Shown: positions 16,323-26,259, counted from the first letter of the stretch. The stretch: DNA of 64,000 nucleotides from Gemmata palustris (GCF_017939745.1 NZ_JAGKQQ010000001.1:3906001-3970000), one strand, 5' to 3'. Notes: generated by a model from the letters alone, not told the origin. Translations and numbers: made by a program.

Positions 16323-16820
16323 TCAGTTCCGCCCCGGTATCCCCTGCACCGCACCCGCCGGGCGCGTGATTTTGGGGATGTTAATGGTCGGGATTTCGTT
16401 CGCTCCCGGCTTCACGCGGACACTGACCGGCGTGTGGGCAGCGTCGTACCATCCCATGAGCCGATCCATGTCCTTCGCCTCGTCCGAAGTTTCGCCCTTG
16501 GCGGCGAGTTCGGCCGGGTCATACGGCCACGTGAGTAACACTTGGTACCCACCCTCGGCCGCACCATCGCCCTCGCTGAAGGTCGTGATGGTGAAAGTAC
16601 CGTCGTCCTTCGTGACCCCGTTCGGGTTGTGGGGGATTCTAGGGACCATCGGCGCGTCGCTCGGAAGGAGGATCACGCTCACCCCCGCGGCCGGCTTTCC
16701 GTCGTAGATCACCCGCCCCGTGACGGGATGGGCCGTCACCGGCCCGTCATTGGTGCTCTCCCCGGCGCACCCGCTCGCGAGTGCGGCCGACAGCGATACG
16801 AGGGCTACTAAACGTCGCAT
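16323..16820 (-). CDS. Carboxypeptidase-regulatory-like lipoprotein
   Basis: The 165-residue lipoprotein has lipobox ALASGC (Cys about 18). Its mature part is a single beta-sandwich like transthyretin/carboxypeptidase regulatory domains: HPVTGRVIYDGKPAAGVSVILLP, then NGVTKDDGTFTITTFSEGDGAAEGGYQVLL (ends quoted). Such proteins are the standard downstream partners of DUF1559 genes in planctomycetes. The start is 14 bases after the DUF1559 stop. No enzymatic role is suggested. Confidence 0.85.
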   Translation of the reverse strand: MRRLVALVSLSAALASGCAGESTNDGPVTAHPVTGRVIYDGKPAAGVSVILLPSDAPMVPRIPHNPNGVTKDDGTFTITTFSEGDGAAEGGYQVLLTWPYDPAELAAKGETSDEAKDMDRLMGWYDAAHTPVSVRVKPGANEIPTINIPKITRPAGAVQGIPGRN

Positions 16821-16834
16821 GTACGGCCCTCCGG

Positions 16835-17782
16835 TTAGTAGTCCGACGGGGTGATGTCGCCCGCCCGACGGGTGATGAACTTCACGAACTGGCGGATGTC
16901 CATGTTCGCGCTGATGAAGTGAACGGACCCGTCCGCGAACACGTGGTTGGCCCCGCCCATGTGGAAGCTGTACACCTCGTTGCCGTTGTTGCAATTGGTG
17001 TGGCACGGCCCCGGGGCCGTGACCCCGTCCGACGCCAGCGCCCCGTGAACGATGTACTCGTTGTCCCGGTTCGCCCACCCGCCGTCCTGCCCGCCGCCCG
17101 CGGTCACCATCTTCCCCTTGACCCACCGGTCCGGGCGCCCGGCGCACTCGGACAGCATCAGGGTGTTCGAGGTGCCGTCGACGATCTCGGGAATGGTCCA
17201 CGACCGGTTCACTTGGAGGATGCCGGTGTAGTCGGCGACCACGTCGCAGAGGCCGGCGGTGGTCGCGAGGGGCGCCGAGTACGCATTGTTCGGCGCGTAG
17301 TCGCTCGGCGGGTTGTTCACCCCGCCCCCGGTACACACGCGCGTGCCGGCGCCCGGGGTCGAGGGGCACTGGAACGCGGGGATCACGTTAGCGATCGCGG
17401 CTTGGTTCGCCGCGTTGTTCCAGTTCACCGTAAACGAGTACTGCTTGTACACGTTGTCCTGTTCGATGTACGGCAACAGGAACGGGGACCAACTGTGGAT
17501 CACGCCCGACGTGGTGACCCCGGCCCGGCGCGCGGCCGAGAGCGAAACGTTGTCGGTCGCCCCCGACAACCCGCCCGGCGCGAAGCACCCGTAGGCGGAG
17601 TGGAAGTTGTTCATCCCCAGCCCGACCTGCTTCAAGTTGTTCTGGCACTTCATGCGCGCCGCGGACTCGCGCACCTTCTGCACCGCGGGGAGCAGGAGCC
17701 CGATCAGGATCGCGATGATGGCGATGACGACCAACAATTCAATCAGCGTGAACCCGCGCCGCGGGCTCGCGTGAACGGTCAT
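16835..17782 (-). CDS. DUF1559 protein with type IV pilin-like N-terminus (copy 2)
   Basis: The 315-residue protein has [19 protein letters not shown] and [20 protein letters not shown] at the N-terminus, the [14 protein letters not shown] motif, [17 protein letters not shown], and a variant C-terminus ([15 protein letters not shown]). Compared with copies 1 and 3 the middle part differs: it lacks the KTYYCPSRR line and has [10 protein letters not shown]. It is co-transcribed with the regulatory-like lipoprotein downstream and ends at the terminator at 16257. Confidence 0.92.
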   Translation of the reverse strand: MTVHASPRRGFTLIELLVVIAIIAILIGLLLPAVQKVRESAARMKCQNNLKQVGLGMNNFHSAYGCFAPGGLSGATDNVSLSAARRAGVTTSGVIHSWSPFLLPYIEQDNVYKQYSFTVNWNNAANQAAIANVIPAFQCPSTPGAGTRVCTGGGVNNPPSDYAPNNAYSAPLATTAGLCDVVADYTGILQVNRSWTIPEIVDGTSNTLMLSECAGRPDRWVKGKMVTAGGGQDGGWANRDNEYIVHGALASDGVTAPGPCHTNCNNGNEVYSFHMGGANHVFADGSVHFISANMDIRQFVKFITRRAGDITPSDY

Positions 17783-17813
17783 ATTGAACCTCGGAGGCTA
17801 TTTTTGAAACGTG

Positions 17814-17834
17814 CCGCCGGCCCAGTGCCGGCGG
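17814..17834 (-). terminator. Hairpin downstream of DUF1559 copy 3
   Basis: CCGCCGGC (17814-17821) pairs with GCCGGCGG (17827-17834). A weak T-containing stretch follows on the minus strand. It lies in the 73-base gap between copies 3 and 2, so copy 2 could have its own promoter here or be reached by readthrough. Confidence 0.4.
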
Positions 17835-17855
17835 GGGACCATTGGCGGGCGGGGG

Positions 17856-18764
17856 CTAGTAGTCGGCGGAAATCACTTCGCCGTCGCTGATGAGGCACAG
17901 GCGCATCCAGTTCGCGGCGTCGATCCCGTACCGCATGAAGCGGACCGAGCCGTCGCCCATCACCGCGTTGAAGCCGCCCGGGTGCGAGCTGCCGAACCGC
18001 ACCGACCAGAATGAGGCCGACCGCGAGTCCGGGTGGTTGGCGTCGGAGTCGGGAACGGCCTCACCGAACCGCACGTGGTCCTGGTCCCAGCCGGAGTTGT
18101 TCCACACCTCGTTGTCCCCGCCGGAACTGCCCAACACGGTGGGGTGGCACTGCTTGTCGCCGGCCAGAACGGTGTTCGAGAGGCCGTCGCTCACGTCGGT
18201 GAGGGTCCGCGTCTGCTCGATGGGGGCGTTCACGGGCTTGGCGGTAAAGGTGGGTTTGAACTTCCACTGCCGAACGAGCATCCCCTCGCGCCCCTCACCG
18301 TCCATGTCCCGCCCGCCGTTCCCGGCGTAGTCCGCCCGGGCGCCGTTCGAGTACACGGTCGGGGGGCGACGGGACGGGCAGTAGTACGTCTTGATCGCGG
18401 TCATCGCAACGACCGTGTCGGTCGGGTTGTTGTAAACGTTGTCTTGCTCGATGTACGGGGTGATGTGGTAGAGCCACGTCCACCCCGGGCGGTACGAGCC
18501 CGCGTTGCAACACGGCGCAGTGCTCGGCGCGGTTCCACCGTTCGGGCCGTCGGACCCGGCGTTCGGGAACCGGTTCTGGGCGCCGTGGTAGTTGTGGAAG
18601 GCGAGCCCGATTTGCTTCATGTTGTTGGAGCAGCTCATGCGCGCCGCGGCCTCGCGCACCTTCTGAACGGCGGGCAGCAGCAGCCCGATCAAAATGGCGA
18701 TGATGGCGATCACCACCAGCAGCTCGATCAACGTAAACCCACGTGGCGCGTTGTGTCGCGTCAT
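17856..18764 (-). CDS. DUF1559 protein with type IV pilin-like N-terminus (copy 3)
   Basis: The 302-residue protein starts [16 protein letters not shown] and has the same pseudopilin helix and [22 protein letters not shown] signature. [39 protein letters not shown] and [16 protein letters not shown] follow, with [15 protein letters not shown] at the end. It is most like copy 1. A longer in-frame start upstream gives no signal or homology and was rejected. No lipoprotein gene follows directly, unlike copies 1 and 2. Confidence 0.92.
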   Translation of the reverse strand: MTRHNAPRGFTLIELLVVIAIIAILIGLLLPAVQKVREAAARMSCSNNMKQIGLAFHNYHGAQNRFPNAGSDGPNGGTAPSTAPCCNAGSYRPGWTWLYHITPYIEQDNVYNNPTDTVVAMTAIKTYYCPSRRPPTVYSNGARADYAGNGGRDMDGEGREGMLVRQWKFKPTFTAKPVNAPIEQTRTLTDVSDGLSNTVLAGDKQCHPTVLGSSGGDNEVWNNSGWDQDHVRFGEAVPDSDANHPDSRSASFWSVRFGSSHPGGFNAVMGDGSVRFMRYGIDAANWMRLCLISDGEVISADY

Positions 18765-19068
18765 CCGATTCGGCCTCAGAAGGATAAGGGCAGGCGGGGC
18801 GAGGGGCGGGAACAGGGAGCGAAGGCGGGAAAAACGGGCACCAGGGCAATGGCACACACGATCCCAACACACCCAATCTACCCGCGCCGAAGTGAATGAG
18901 GGGGCCTTCACATACTCTTCCGTGACATTCCACAATCGGAGAAGATTGCGAAACGACAAACCCTTACCCGACAGGCAATTACGACAGCAAGTGAAGAAGA
19001 AGTGAAGAAACGTTGTGGATAACACAGGCGGTGGCTGTGCGGGTCGTCTCCGAATCAGCGCCGACTGT
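18765..19068. other. Intergenic region upstream of DUF1559 copy 3
   Basis: About 300 bases without a supportable gene. It is less GC-rich than its surroundings, with a purine-rich strip (AAGGGCAGGCGGGGCGAGG) next to the start codon that includes a possible ribosome site. It probably contains the promoter of copy 3. I see no clear -10/-35 pair. Confidence 0.5.
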
Positions 19069-19114
19069 AAAAACGAGCCTCAAGTGAGCGGCCAAACCAA
19101 ATCATCACTTGAGG
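19069..19114 (-). terminator. Terminator of the fusion sigma-factor gene
   Basis: CCTCAAGTGA (19078-19087) pairs with TCACTTGAGG (19105-19114). On the minus strand the stem is followed by CTCGTTTTTA, a short T-run. It lies 30 bases beyond the stop codon of the sigma gene. Confidence 0.75.
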
Positions 19115-19143
19115 TTCACACTCCGAGTTTCGTTAGTGGCCGA

Positions 19144-21363
19144 TCACTTCTCGGCCTTCACCTGCACGAAGAGCTGGTCACCGGGCTTGAGCTGATAGTT
19201 GGTGTACGTCACGCCGTTTTTGATCGCGGGGAGTTCGACGGGCATGACCTCCTTGCCGCGGACCAGCCACACGTTCACGGTGCCCGTCATGATCGGGATG
19301 TCGTCGATCGCGTGGAGCAACCCGTCGAGGACGCATTCGTTGCCGGTCGCCTTCACCTTGATGACCTTCTCCGACGCGGTGAGCGTGCGGATGTGGACCG
19401 TGAACACCGCGCCGGTCGGCTCGGCCCCGCCCGGGGCGCCGACGGGCGCCTTCGTGCCCTTCGCCGCCCGTGCCTTCGCGTCCTCGTACTCGCGGACGGC
19501 CAGTTGCCACCGCTGGTTCGCCCCGGCCCACCGCGCTTCGGCGAGTTCGGCGGCCTTTTTCGTGATCTGGAGCTGCGCGGTCGCCTCCGCGAGTTCGAGC
19601 TTGGCGTGTTGCGAATCGAGTTGAGCGTTCTCGACAAGCGCGAAGAGCTGCGCGAGCGCGAGGTCGCTCACCCGCTCGTCGCCCGTTTTCTTCGCCAGTG
19701 CGTCCAGTTGTGCCCGGAGTTCGCGCGTCCGCTCGTCGTCGGCCGCCGTGGGCTTCGGGCCGGCGCGAACCATCTCGAACACGATCACCCCTTCGCCACC
19801 GAACTTCGTGGGGCGCTTGCCTTCGACCGTGAGCGCCAGTCGCAAACCGGCCGCGTGCATCACGGTCTTGTTCTTGAGTGCCGGTTCGCACACCCCGTTC
19901 TCGTTCGGGAACCGCCCGGTGACCAGGGTGCGCAAGTTGTTGTTCGTCTTGTGGCACTGCATGCAGGCGTTCAGCGGCGCGGTGACCTCGTAGATCCCGC
20001 GGCCCGTCGGTTCGTGCGGGGTGATCAGATCGATGGTGTTGCGGTGCGCGACGGCGTCGGGCTTCTGACGGGCGAACTCGACCGAGATCCCGTACCGGCG
20101 CTGCTTCCACGCCCCGGTCGCATCCCGGTACGGCATCTTCATCGTGCTCCCGCTGATCTCGATCACCCACGGGTCGCCCGGCTCGATATTCAATTTCTTG
20201 TTCCCGTCCGTCACGCTCGTGACGCGCCACGATCCCTGGAGCGGGTCGAGGTCGGCCCCGGGCTTCGCGGGCGGGTCCGCGGGCGCCGGCGCCTCGCCCG
20301 GGTCGAGTAGCCGACCGACCTCTTTGATCCGCGCCTGCAACCGGGCCAGTACGTCGGGGTCCACGTTCCGCTTGCCGGCCGCGGCCTTCAGTTCCTCGGC
20401 CAGAACCCGCAGTTCTTCTTGCGCGAGGCTCAACCGCGGGCCGCGTTGACCGGCTCCCGTCGCGGGCGGCTCGCCCGCCACCCCGCTTACGGTGGTCGCC
20501 GGAGCGCCCGGTTTCTGGCCCGGTTGCGTGCCGGCACCGTCGCCGCTGCCCGAACCGGAGGCCGCGAACGCGCCAAAACCGAGCGCGCAGGCCGCGAACA
20601 CGACCGCCGTCATCGCCTTGAGCTTGAAGAGCGCCATACTGGACACCACCCCTTCGGTTAGAGCCGCCACGGGAGCCGAAACGCCCGCGCCGGTTCCGAT
20701 CGCGAGATCGATTGTTGATTGAATCGCCGCGGCCGAGGCCCCCTCGGTGGCCGCACACGCCGCGACCAGCCCGCCCGCCGGGAGCGCGAGCCCGACGCGC
20801 CGGAGCCGCGTCGCGAGGAGTTCGCGTGCCCGGGCGAGCCGGCCGGAGAGCGTGCCCTCGCTCCACCCCAGGCGCTCGGCCGCTTCTTTCCGGCTCAGGC
20901 CCTGGAGGTCGCACGCCACGACCGCCGAACGATAGATTTCGGGCAACCGGCACACGACGCGGTGAACCACGTCCGCGAGGTCGGCGTCGGGCCGCGCCGG
21001 TTCGGGGGCCGCGACGTCTTCGAGCGCGTGCTCGCGCGCGGCCCGCCGGCCCCGCACCGCCCGCGCTTTGAGCGAAACCCGGTGCGCCACCCCGAACAAC
21101 CACGCCGCGACCGCCTCGCGCGGCCACACGTCCCCCGCCCGGCGCGCGAGCACGATGAACGTCGCCTGGAGCGCGTCCTCCGCGTCCTGCCGGTGGCGCA
21201 GGACGCGCCGGCACGTGGAGAAGACGAGCCCCGCGTGCCGGTGAACGAGCGCGGCGAACGCGCCCTGGTCGCCGGCGAGGAACGCCGTGAGCAGCGCGCC
21301 ATCCGAAGACGCGCCGGGGGTACTCGTCAGCCGGTTCAGCTTGGCCAGGGTCGCGTTCACCAT
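19144..21363 (-). CDS. ECF sigma factor fused to a membrane-spanning extracytoplasmic sensor-like region
   Basis: The first 190 residues of this 739-residue protein are an ECF sigma factor: region 2 DGALLTAFLAGDQGAFAALV...DAEDALQATFIVLAR and region 4 LPEIYRSAVVACDLQGLSRKEAAERLGWSEGT (ends quoted). A hydrophobic segment at about 250-270 (MTAVVFAACALGFGAFAA) would cross the membrane. Beyond it lie a Pro-rich linker, a TIGR03067-like domain (LQGSWRVTSVTDGNKK, about 375-535) containing one CMQCH motif (467-471), a coiled coil (about 544-635) and a C-terminal beta domain ending YQLKPGDQLFVQVKAEK that recalls SLBB/polysaccharide-export repeats. No separate anti-sigma gene adjoins it. A membrane-held sigma factor with a built-in sensor is inferred. 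The ATG at 21363 is preceded by a GAGG site. Confidence 0.85.
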   Translation of the reverse strand: MVNATLAKLNRLTSTPGASSDGALLTAFLAGDQGAFAALVHRHAGLVFSTCRRVLRHRQDAEDALQATFIVLARRAGDVWPREAVAAWLFGVAHRVSLKARAVRGRRAAREHALEDVAAPEPARPDADLADVVHRVVCRLPEIYRSAVVACDLQGLSRKEAAERLGWSEGTLSGRLARARELLATRLRRVGLALPAGGLVAACAATEGASAAAIQSTIDLAIGTGAGVSAPVAALTEGVVSSMALFKLKAMTAVVFAACALGFGAFAASGSGSGDGAGTQPGQKPGAPATTVSGVAGEPPATGAGQRGPRLSLAQEELRVLAEELKAAAGKRNVDPDVLARLQARIKEVGRLLDPGEAPAPADPPAKPGADLDPLQGSWRVTSVTDGNKKLNIEPGDPWVIEISGSTMKMPYRDATGAWKQRRYGISVEFARQKPDAVAHRNTIDLITPHEPTGRGIYEVTAPLNACMQCHKTNNNLRTLVTGRFPNENGVCEPALKNKTVMHAAGLRLALTVEGKRPTKFGGEGVIVFEMVRAGPKPTAADDERTRELRAQLDALAKKTGDERVSDLALAQLFALVENAQLDSQHAKLELAEATAQLQITKKAAELAEARWAGANQRWQLAVREYEDAKARAAKGTKAPVGAPGGAEPTGAVFTVHIRTLTASEKVIKVKATGNECVLDGLLHAIDDIPIMTGTVNVWLVRGKEVMPVELPAIKNGVTYTNYQLKPGDQLFVQVKAEK

Positions 21364-21617
21364 CGCTCCTCGGGTTCGCGTCTCTACCAGTGATTGCCCG
21401 TAACCCCGCGGGCGCGTACAGAAGAATCGCGCCGGACTCCTACCGCGTGCGAAAAAGCGCCCGGCGCGTCCTTTCGCCCCGTGCCACGTCCGCCGGCCGC
21501 CGCCGTTCCCCCGTCGGTTCCGATGCTTCACTCGGTGACCACCGGAGAAGTGGCGCGGGCCGCCAATGTAACATTTTCTTTGGACAAGTGGCCGGCTCGA
21601 CGCACTGGTGAGGTGAG

Positions 21618-22169
21618 ATGAGCGAGCCCGTACCGACCGATGCCGAGCTGGTTCGCCGGACCGTGGCGGGTGACCGCGACGCATTCGCCCGGCTGTACGA
21701 CCGGTACGCCCGGTTGGTCCGCGCGATCGCGGGCGACGCCGGGCCGGACCGCGCCGAGGACGTCACCCACGACGTGTTCCTGCGGGCGTACCGGTCCATC
21801 ACCGCACTACGGGACGCCGACCGGTTCGCCCCCTGGCTGGTCGGCATTGCCCGGCGCGTGGTCCAGGAAACCCGCCGGCGCCCCGTTCGAGAGCCCCTCT
21901 CGAGCGACGTCGCCGACGGGCGCCCGCCCGCGGAACACAGTATCGACGACGCGGACGAGCGCGCCCACGTGCTCGCGCTGGTGAGCCGGCTGCCCGAGGA
22001 AGAACGGCGGGCCGTCCAGTTCTTCTTCCTGAGCGGCCGGGACGGGACCGAAACGGCCCGGCTACTCGGCCGGTCCCGGTCGGGTACCTACGCGCTCATC
22101 AATCGTGCGGTCGGTATTCTCGCCCGGTGGATGGGGGCCGATCACACGGCCGGGGAGGTTCCGCGATGA
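21618..22169 (+). CDS. ECF RNA polymerase sigma factor
   Basis: The 183-residue protein has region 2 (DAELVRRTVAGDRDAFARLYDRYARLVRAIA...AEDVTHDVFLRAYRS) and region 4 (LPEEERRAVQFFFLSGRDGTETARLLGRSRSGTYALINRA), both quoted in part. It directs RNA polymerase to stress or envelope promoters. Its stop overlaps the start of the next gene (ATGA), the classic coupling to an anti-sigma factor. It diverges from the fusion sigma gene; the 254-base gap between them holds both promoters and may be autoregulated. Confidence 0.9.
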   Translation: MSEPVPTDAELVRRTVAGDRDAFARLYDRYARLVRAIAGDAGPDRAEDVTHDVFLRAYRSITALRDADRFAPWLVGIARRVVQETRRRPVREPLSSDVADGRPPAEHSIDDADERAHVLALVSRLPEEERRAVQFFFLSGRDGTETARLLGRSRSGTYALINRAVGILARWMGADHTAGEVPR

Positions 22170-23113
22170 GGTGCCCGACCGATGCCGAACTCGCGGCCCT
22201 CGCCGTTGGCGGGGCGCCCGCCACCGACCGAGAGCACGTCGCCGGGTGCCCCTCGTGCGCGGCCCGGCTCGCCGAGATCCGGTCCACCGTGGACCGGCTA
22301 GAAGCGGCCCACACCGTGCCCGAGCGCGGCCACGCGACCGGGCGGGCACGATTACTGGAGGCACTGGCCGCAGAGCCGGTGCCGGTTCACCCCACTTTTC
22401 TTTGGAGGGTTCTCATGGATCGGCGTACCTGGATTACGTCCGGAGCGCTTTCGGCCGCAGTGGTCGTCGCCGTGGTCCTCGGCTGGGGAGGGGCGCCATC
22501 CGTCGCCCTGGCCGACGGCCTCAAGCCGTTCAAGGAGGCAAAGGCGTTCTCGTGCGAGTACATTCCGCTCCACGGCGGGAAGCCGGACGCGGTCGCGAAG
22601 AACGTAACCATAAAGCTGACCTGGGCCGCCCCCGGATCTCTGCGGAACGAAGTATCCGCCGGCGGTAAATCGCAGGCCGCGGCCATCCTCCCGCACGGGA
22701 AAGCGGGGGTCGCCATCGACCACCGCGACAAGACGTTCCTCCCGATGGACGAAAAGCCCGGTCCGCAGGAGGCCGCCCTACTCAAACTCGTCCACGGACT
22801 GGCGGCGTACTCGGGCGGGGACCAGAAGCCGGCCGGGACCGACGAAATCAACGGAGTGAAGGCCCCGCGGTTCGATCTGGAAATCAAGGACGCGGAAGCG
22901 AAGGACGCGACCTGGCAGTACCGGGTCTGGGTCCACCCGGAGACGAAACGGCCCGTGCGGGTCGAATTCGCACTCCAGGCCGGGCAGGACCCGACGGCCA
23001 AGGACGTCGCCGGTGTTCGGCTCGAGAAGTTCGAGTGGGATGTGAAGACGGAAGGGCTCTTCGATACGAAACCGCCGGCCGGGTACAAATCCGCCATAGT
23101 GGAGAAGAAGTAG
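22166..23113 (+). CDS. Anti-sigma-like membrane protein with zinc finger and LolA/RseB-like domain
   Basis: The 315-residue protein starts at the ATG that overlaps the sigma stop. Residues 24-31 (HVAGCPSC) form the HxxxCxxC motif of zinc-binding anti-sigma domains. A membrane segment (WITSGALSAAVVVAVVLGW) is near residues 90-108. The periplasmic part, with ADGLKPFKEAKAFSCEY, PGSLRNEVSAGGKSQ and INGVKAPRFDLEI, resembles LolA/RseB-type lipoprotein-binding folds, as in planctomycete sigma-E regulators. It would hold the sigma factor at the membrane until the outer domain senses stress. A terminator follows at 23345. Confidence 0.85.
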   Translation: MRCPTDAELAALAVGGAPATDREHVAGCPSCAARLAEIRSTVDRLEAAHTVPERGHATGRARLLEALAAEPVPVHPTFLWRVLMDRRTWITSGALSAAVVVAVVLGWGGAPSVALADGLKPFKEAKAFSCEYIPLHGGKPDAVAKNVTIKLTWAAPGSLRNEVSAGGKSQAAAILPHGKAGVAIDHRDKTFLPMDEKPGPQEAALLKLVHGLAAYSGGDQKPAGTDEINGVKAPRFDLEIKDAEAKDATWQYRVWVHPETKRPVRVEFALQAGQDPTAKDVAGVRLEKFEWDVKTEGLFDTKPPAGYKSAIVEKK

Positions 23114-23344
23114 GACCGGACCACGTGTTCGGGCGCCCAGATTATGGTAACGCCTGGACCGGCGAATACCAGCGCCGAGCACCTGTTCTTTGCCCTCAAC
23201 GGTAAGACTCTGGCGACGGGCGAAGTCGAACCATCGCTCCCGGTAAGGGAACGGGGGGCGCAAGTCTCCCGATCAGAAGCCCAGGGCTACGAAAGACGGC
23301 CCCAGAGAGGCGAAGGCCAAAACCATCTGCCGCCGCCGGCGTTT
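23114..23344 (+). other. 3' region of the sigma/anti-sigma unit
   Basis: This 231-base stretch between the anti-sigma stop and the terminator holds no coding frame that I can support. It contains purine-rich strips such as GGTAAGGGAACGGGGGGC. A small RNA or a long untranslated region released by the terminator is possible but not shown. Confidence 0.35.
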
Positions 23345-23382
23345 AAGGCACAGGGCGCAAGCCCTGTGCCTTCTTTTCTTTC
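23345..23382 (+). terminator. Strong rho-independent terminator
   Basis: The perfect 12-bp stem AAGGCACAGGGC / GCCCTGTGCCTT with a GCAA tetraloop is followed by CTTTTCTTTC. It ends the sigma/anti-sigma transcript on the plus strand. From 23383 to the rny start at 23800 I see no gene; the rny promoter must be there. Confidence 0.92.
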
Positions 23383-23799
23383 ACCGGCGCAGACCGAACA
23401 CGAAAAACGGAACATCGGACACGAACGGCACGTTTCCGTTGCAGACCAACTTTGCTCTCGCCATAATACCGTCAAGCCTCGCGCGGTCACGGTCGATCGC
23501 GCGGGATTATCCCGGTCGCGGATGTACCGCCGCCGGTCTACCACGGACGGCTCGCGCTCCGTTTTACCTAAATAAAGACCCCGGTTCGCCCGTCGCACCT
23601 CGGACCCGCGCTAGAGGCGGGGCTTGACACCGACGAACGCGGCCGCGAGTGCTCGCGCCGCGACTGTCCGATCACGTGGGGTTCGGGACTCGATTCGTGA
23701 CTCGTGACGCCCGACCGCCCGGTCGGGCGCCGCGTGTGCCATTTGTCCCGGCCCCGCTGCCGAGCTTCGACGGGCCACCGGTTTGGAGTGGCCCTCATC

Positions 23800-25401
23800 A
23801 TGGAACCGCTGTTGGTCGGCGGGCTCGTCGTCGTCGCTGTCCTCACGGGCATCGGCGGCACGTACCTCGTCGTGCGCCGGTCGCCCCCGCCCGTCGTCCC
23901 CCGCGAGCCCGCGCCCCCCGACCCCGAAGTGATGCGCCGCGCCGAGGCGCGCGGCGACGAACTCGTCGAACAGTCCCGGCGCGACGCCGAGCGCATCGTC
24001 CGCGACGCCGAACTGAAGGCCCGCGACGAGGCCGTCCGGCGCCGCGAGGAGCTGAGCCGCGAACTCGACGTCGCCCGGACCGAGGTGCGCGACCTGGAGC
24101 GCCGGGTCGAGAAGCGCGAGGACGCCGTCGAGCAGCACCAGCGCGAGCTCGCCCGCAAGGAGAAGCACCTCGACGGACAGAAAGAGAAGTTCGCCGAGCG
24201 CGAGGAGGCGCTCGGTACGAAGGCCCGGCACCTCGACGAACTCATCGACAAGCAGACCCAACAGCTCCACGAACTCAGCGGGCTGTCGCGCGAGGCCGCA
24301 CAGAAGATGATCCTCGAGCGCCTGGAGCGCGAACTGTCCGACGAGATCGCGAAGAAGATCCGCCAGCACGACGAGCGCATGAAGCAGCAGGCCGAGGCCG
24401 CGGCGCGCGAGATCGTCACCATCGCCATTCAGCGCTACGCCGCGCACCAGACCGCCGGCACGACCGTGAGCACGGTGGACATCCCGTCGGACGACATGAA
24501 GGGGCGCATCATCGGGCGCGAGGGGCGGAACATCCGCACGTTCGAGAAGCTGACCGGCGTGGACGTGATCGTGGACGACACGCCCGGCGTGGTGATCGTG
24601 TCCGCGTTCGATAACGTGCGCCGGGAAACGGCCCGGCTCGCGCTCACGAAGCTCATCCAGGACGGGCGCATCCACCCGACGCGGATCGAGGAGGTCGTCG
24701 CCGAAACGCAGGCCGAGATGGAAAAACACATCCAGGAACTCGGCACAAAGGCGGTGCTGGACGCGGACGTGCAGATGCCGCACGAGAAGCTGGTGTACCT
24801 CCTGGGGCGGCTCCGGTTCCGCACGAGTTACAGCCAGAACGTGTTGGCCCACTCGGTCGAGGTCGCGCACCTGTGCGGGATCATGGCGTCCGAACTCGGG
24901 CTGAACGCGCAACTCGCGCGCCGGTGCGGGCTGCTCCACGACGTGGGCAAGGCCGCGGACCACGAGATGGAGGGCGGGCACCCGAAGGTGGGGGCGGAAC
25001 TCGCGAAGCGGTACGGCGAGACGAGCAAAGAAGTGCTGCACGCGATCGCCGGGCACCACGACGACATCACGATCGACAACATCTACACGGTGCTGGTGGC
25101 GTCGGCCGACGCGATCAGCGCGAGCCGCCCCGGGGCGCGGCGCGAGACCCTGGAAAAGTACGTGAAGCGCCTCGCGGACCTGGAAGCGGTCGCGTGCGGG
25201 TTCCCGGAAGTGGACCAAGCGTTCGCGATCCAGGCCGGGCGCGAGCTGCGCGTGATCGCGAACGCGCACCGCACCACCGACGCGGACGCGGTGCGCATCT
25301 GCCGCGACATCGCCCGCTCCATCGAGCAGCAGCTCGACTACCCCGGGGAGATCAAGGTCACGGTGATCCGCGAGAGCCGCGCGGTCGACACCGCGAAGTG
25401 A
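23800..25401 (+). CDS. rny: Ribonuclease Y
   Basis: The 533-residue protein has an N-terminal membrane anchor ([18 protein letters not shown]) and a long charged coiled coil (about 45-220). A KH domain follows with [20 protein letters not shown], and an HD domain has HSVEVAHL and [12 protein letters not shown] supplying the metal-binding histidines and aspartate. RNase Y starts bulk mRNA decay at the membrane. The ATG at 23800 has TTGGAGTGG before it and places the anchor first; a longer frame upstream was rejected. Confidence 0.95.
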   Translation: MEPLLVGGLVVVAVLTGIGGTYLVVRRSPPPVVPREPAPPDPEVMRRAEARGDELVEQSRRDAERIVRDAELKARDEAVRRREELSRELDVARTEVRDLERRVEKREDAVEQHQRELARKEKHLDGQKEKFAEREEALGTKARHLDELIDKQTQQLHELSGLSREAAQKMILERLERELSDEIAKKIRQHDERMKQQAEAAAREIVTIAIQRYAAHQTAGTTVSTVDIPSDDMKGRIIGREGRNIRTFEKLTGVDVIVDDTPGVVIVSAFDNVRRETARLALTKLIQDGRIHPTRIEEVVAETQAEMEKHIQELGTKAVLDADVQMPHEKLVYLLGRLRFRTSYSQNVLAHSVEVAHLCGIMASELGLNAQLARRCGLLHDVGKAADHEMEGGHPKVGAELAKRYGETSKEVLHAIAGHHDDITIDNIYTVLVASADAISASRPGARRETLEKYVKRLADLEAVACGFPEVDQAFAIQAGRELRVIANAHRTTDADAVRICRDIARSIEQQLDYPGEIKVTVIRESRAVDTAK

Positions 25402-25428
25402 GTTGGAACTAGCATTTGAGCGCCCGCC

Positions 25429-26259
25429 ATGTTTTGTGCCGTGTTCTGGAACATCGGTGGGCAACCTCCCCGGAGCGGCATCGTGCGCCTCGTCACCGCG
25501 CTGCAGCGCCAGGAGGACGCGGACGTTATCGTGTTGGCCGAGTGCTCGGACGGAGTAATCGGTTCGACCCTCCGAGCGCTCAACCCGTCCGGGCAGAGCC
25601 TCAACTTCGATCTGGTGCCCACGACTTCACGGGTGAAGGTGTTAACCCGCCGCACGGTCTCCCGAACGAGCGAAATTGATCGCCACGAATACTATTCGGT
25701 TCTGAAAGTGGTTCGTGGCGGTCAGCCGGATCTGCTCCTCACCGCGGTTCACATGGTCAGCCTGCTCGAGAAGGACGCGCCACACATCGACAAAGAACTT
25801 GAGAAACTGGCCGACGCGATCCGCAGCGCAGAAGAAGCTACGGGCCACGACCGAACCGTCGTTATCGGAGACCTGAACGCGCACCCATTTTCGGACGGTG
25901 TCGCGTCATCGGTCGGCCTACACGGAATCATGTCCCGGTCCGTGGCCGGGCGCGGCGAACGACAGGCGTCCCACCGTAGGTACCCGTTTTTCTTCAACCC
26001 GATGTGGCAGTTCTACGGGGACGCCACCGCGACCCCGGCGGGTACCTATTACCGCGAGCCCGGAGGCGCTCACACCGGGTACTACTGGCACCTGTTCGAC
26101 CAGGTACTCATTCGCCCGAGCCTCCGGCCCTACTACCGGGACGATTCGGTGTGTATCGTGACGAGTGTCGGGGGCACGACCCTGGCCGGCCCGGACCTCG
26201 TTCCGAACCGCCGGATCGGGTCCGATCACTACCCGATTCGGGTGCGCCTGACCGACTGA
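25429..26259 (+). CDS. Endonuclease/exonuclease/phosphatase (EEP) family protein
   Basis: The 276-residue protein has the EEP motif series: FWNIGG (Asn), VIVLAECS (metal-binding Glu), TAVHMV, GDLNAHPFSDG (Asp/Asn), and SDHYPIRVRL (Asp/His) at the end. The fold hydrolyses phosphodiester or phosphomonoester bonds. The substrate (DNA, RNA, lipid or nucleotide) cannot be told. There is no signal peptide, so it is cytoplasmic. A 144-residue protein gene starts 11 bases downstream, so the two form a gene pair. It is 27 bases from rny, and could also read through from it. Confidence 0.85.
   Translation: MFCAVFWNIGGQPPRSGIVRLVTALQRQEDADVIVLAECSDGVIGSTLRALNPSGQSLNFDLVPTTSRVKVLTRRTVSRTSEIDRHEYYSVLKVVRGGQPDLLLTAVHMVSLLEKDAPHIDKELEKLADAIRSAEEATGHDRTVVIGDLNAHPFSDGVASSVGLHGIMSRSVAGRGERQASHRRYPFFFNPMWQFYGDATATPAGTYYREPGGAHTGYYWHLFDQVLIRPSLRPYYRDDSVCIVTSVGGTTLAGPDLVPNRRIGSDHYPIRVRLTD

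Noticed and set aside
23114-23344. Structured non-coding RNA between the anti-sigma gene and its terminator
   Set aside because: Some pairing is possible, but I could not match any known RNA class by sequence.
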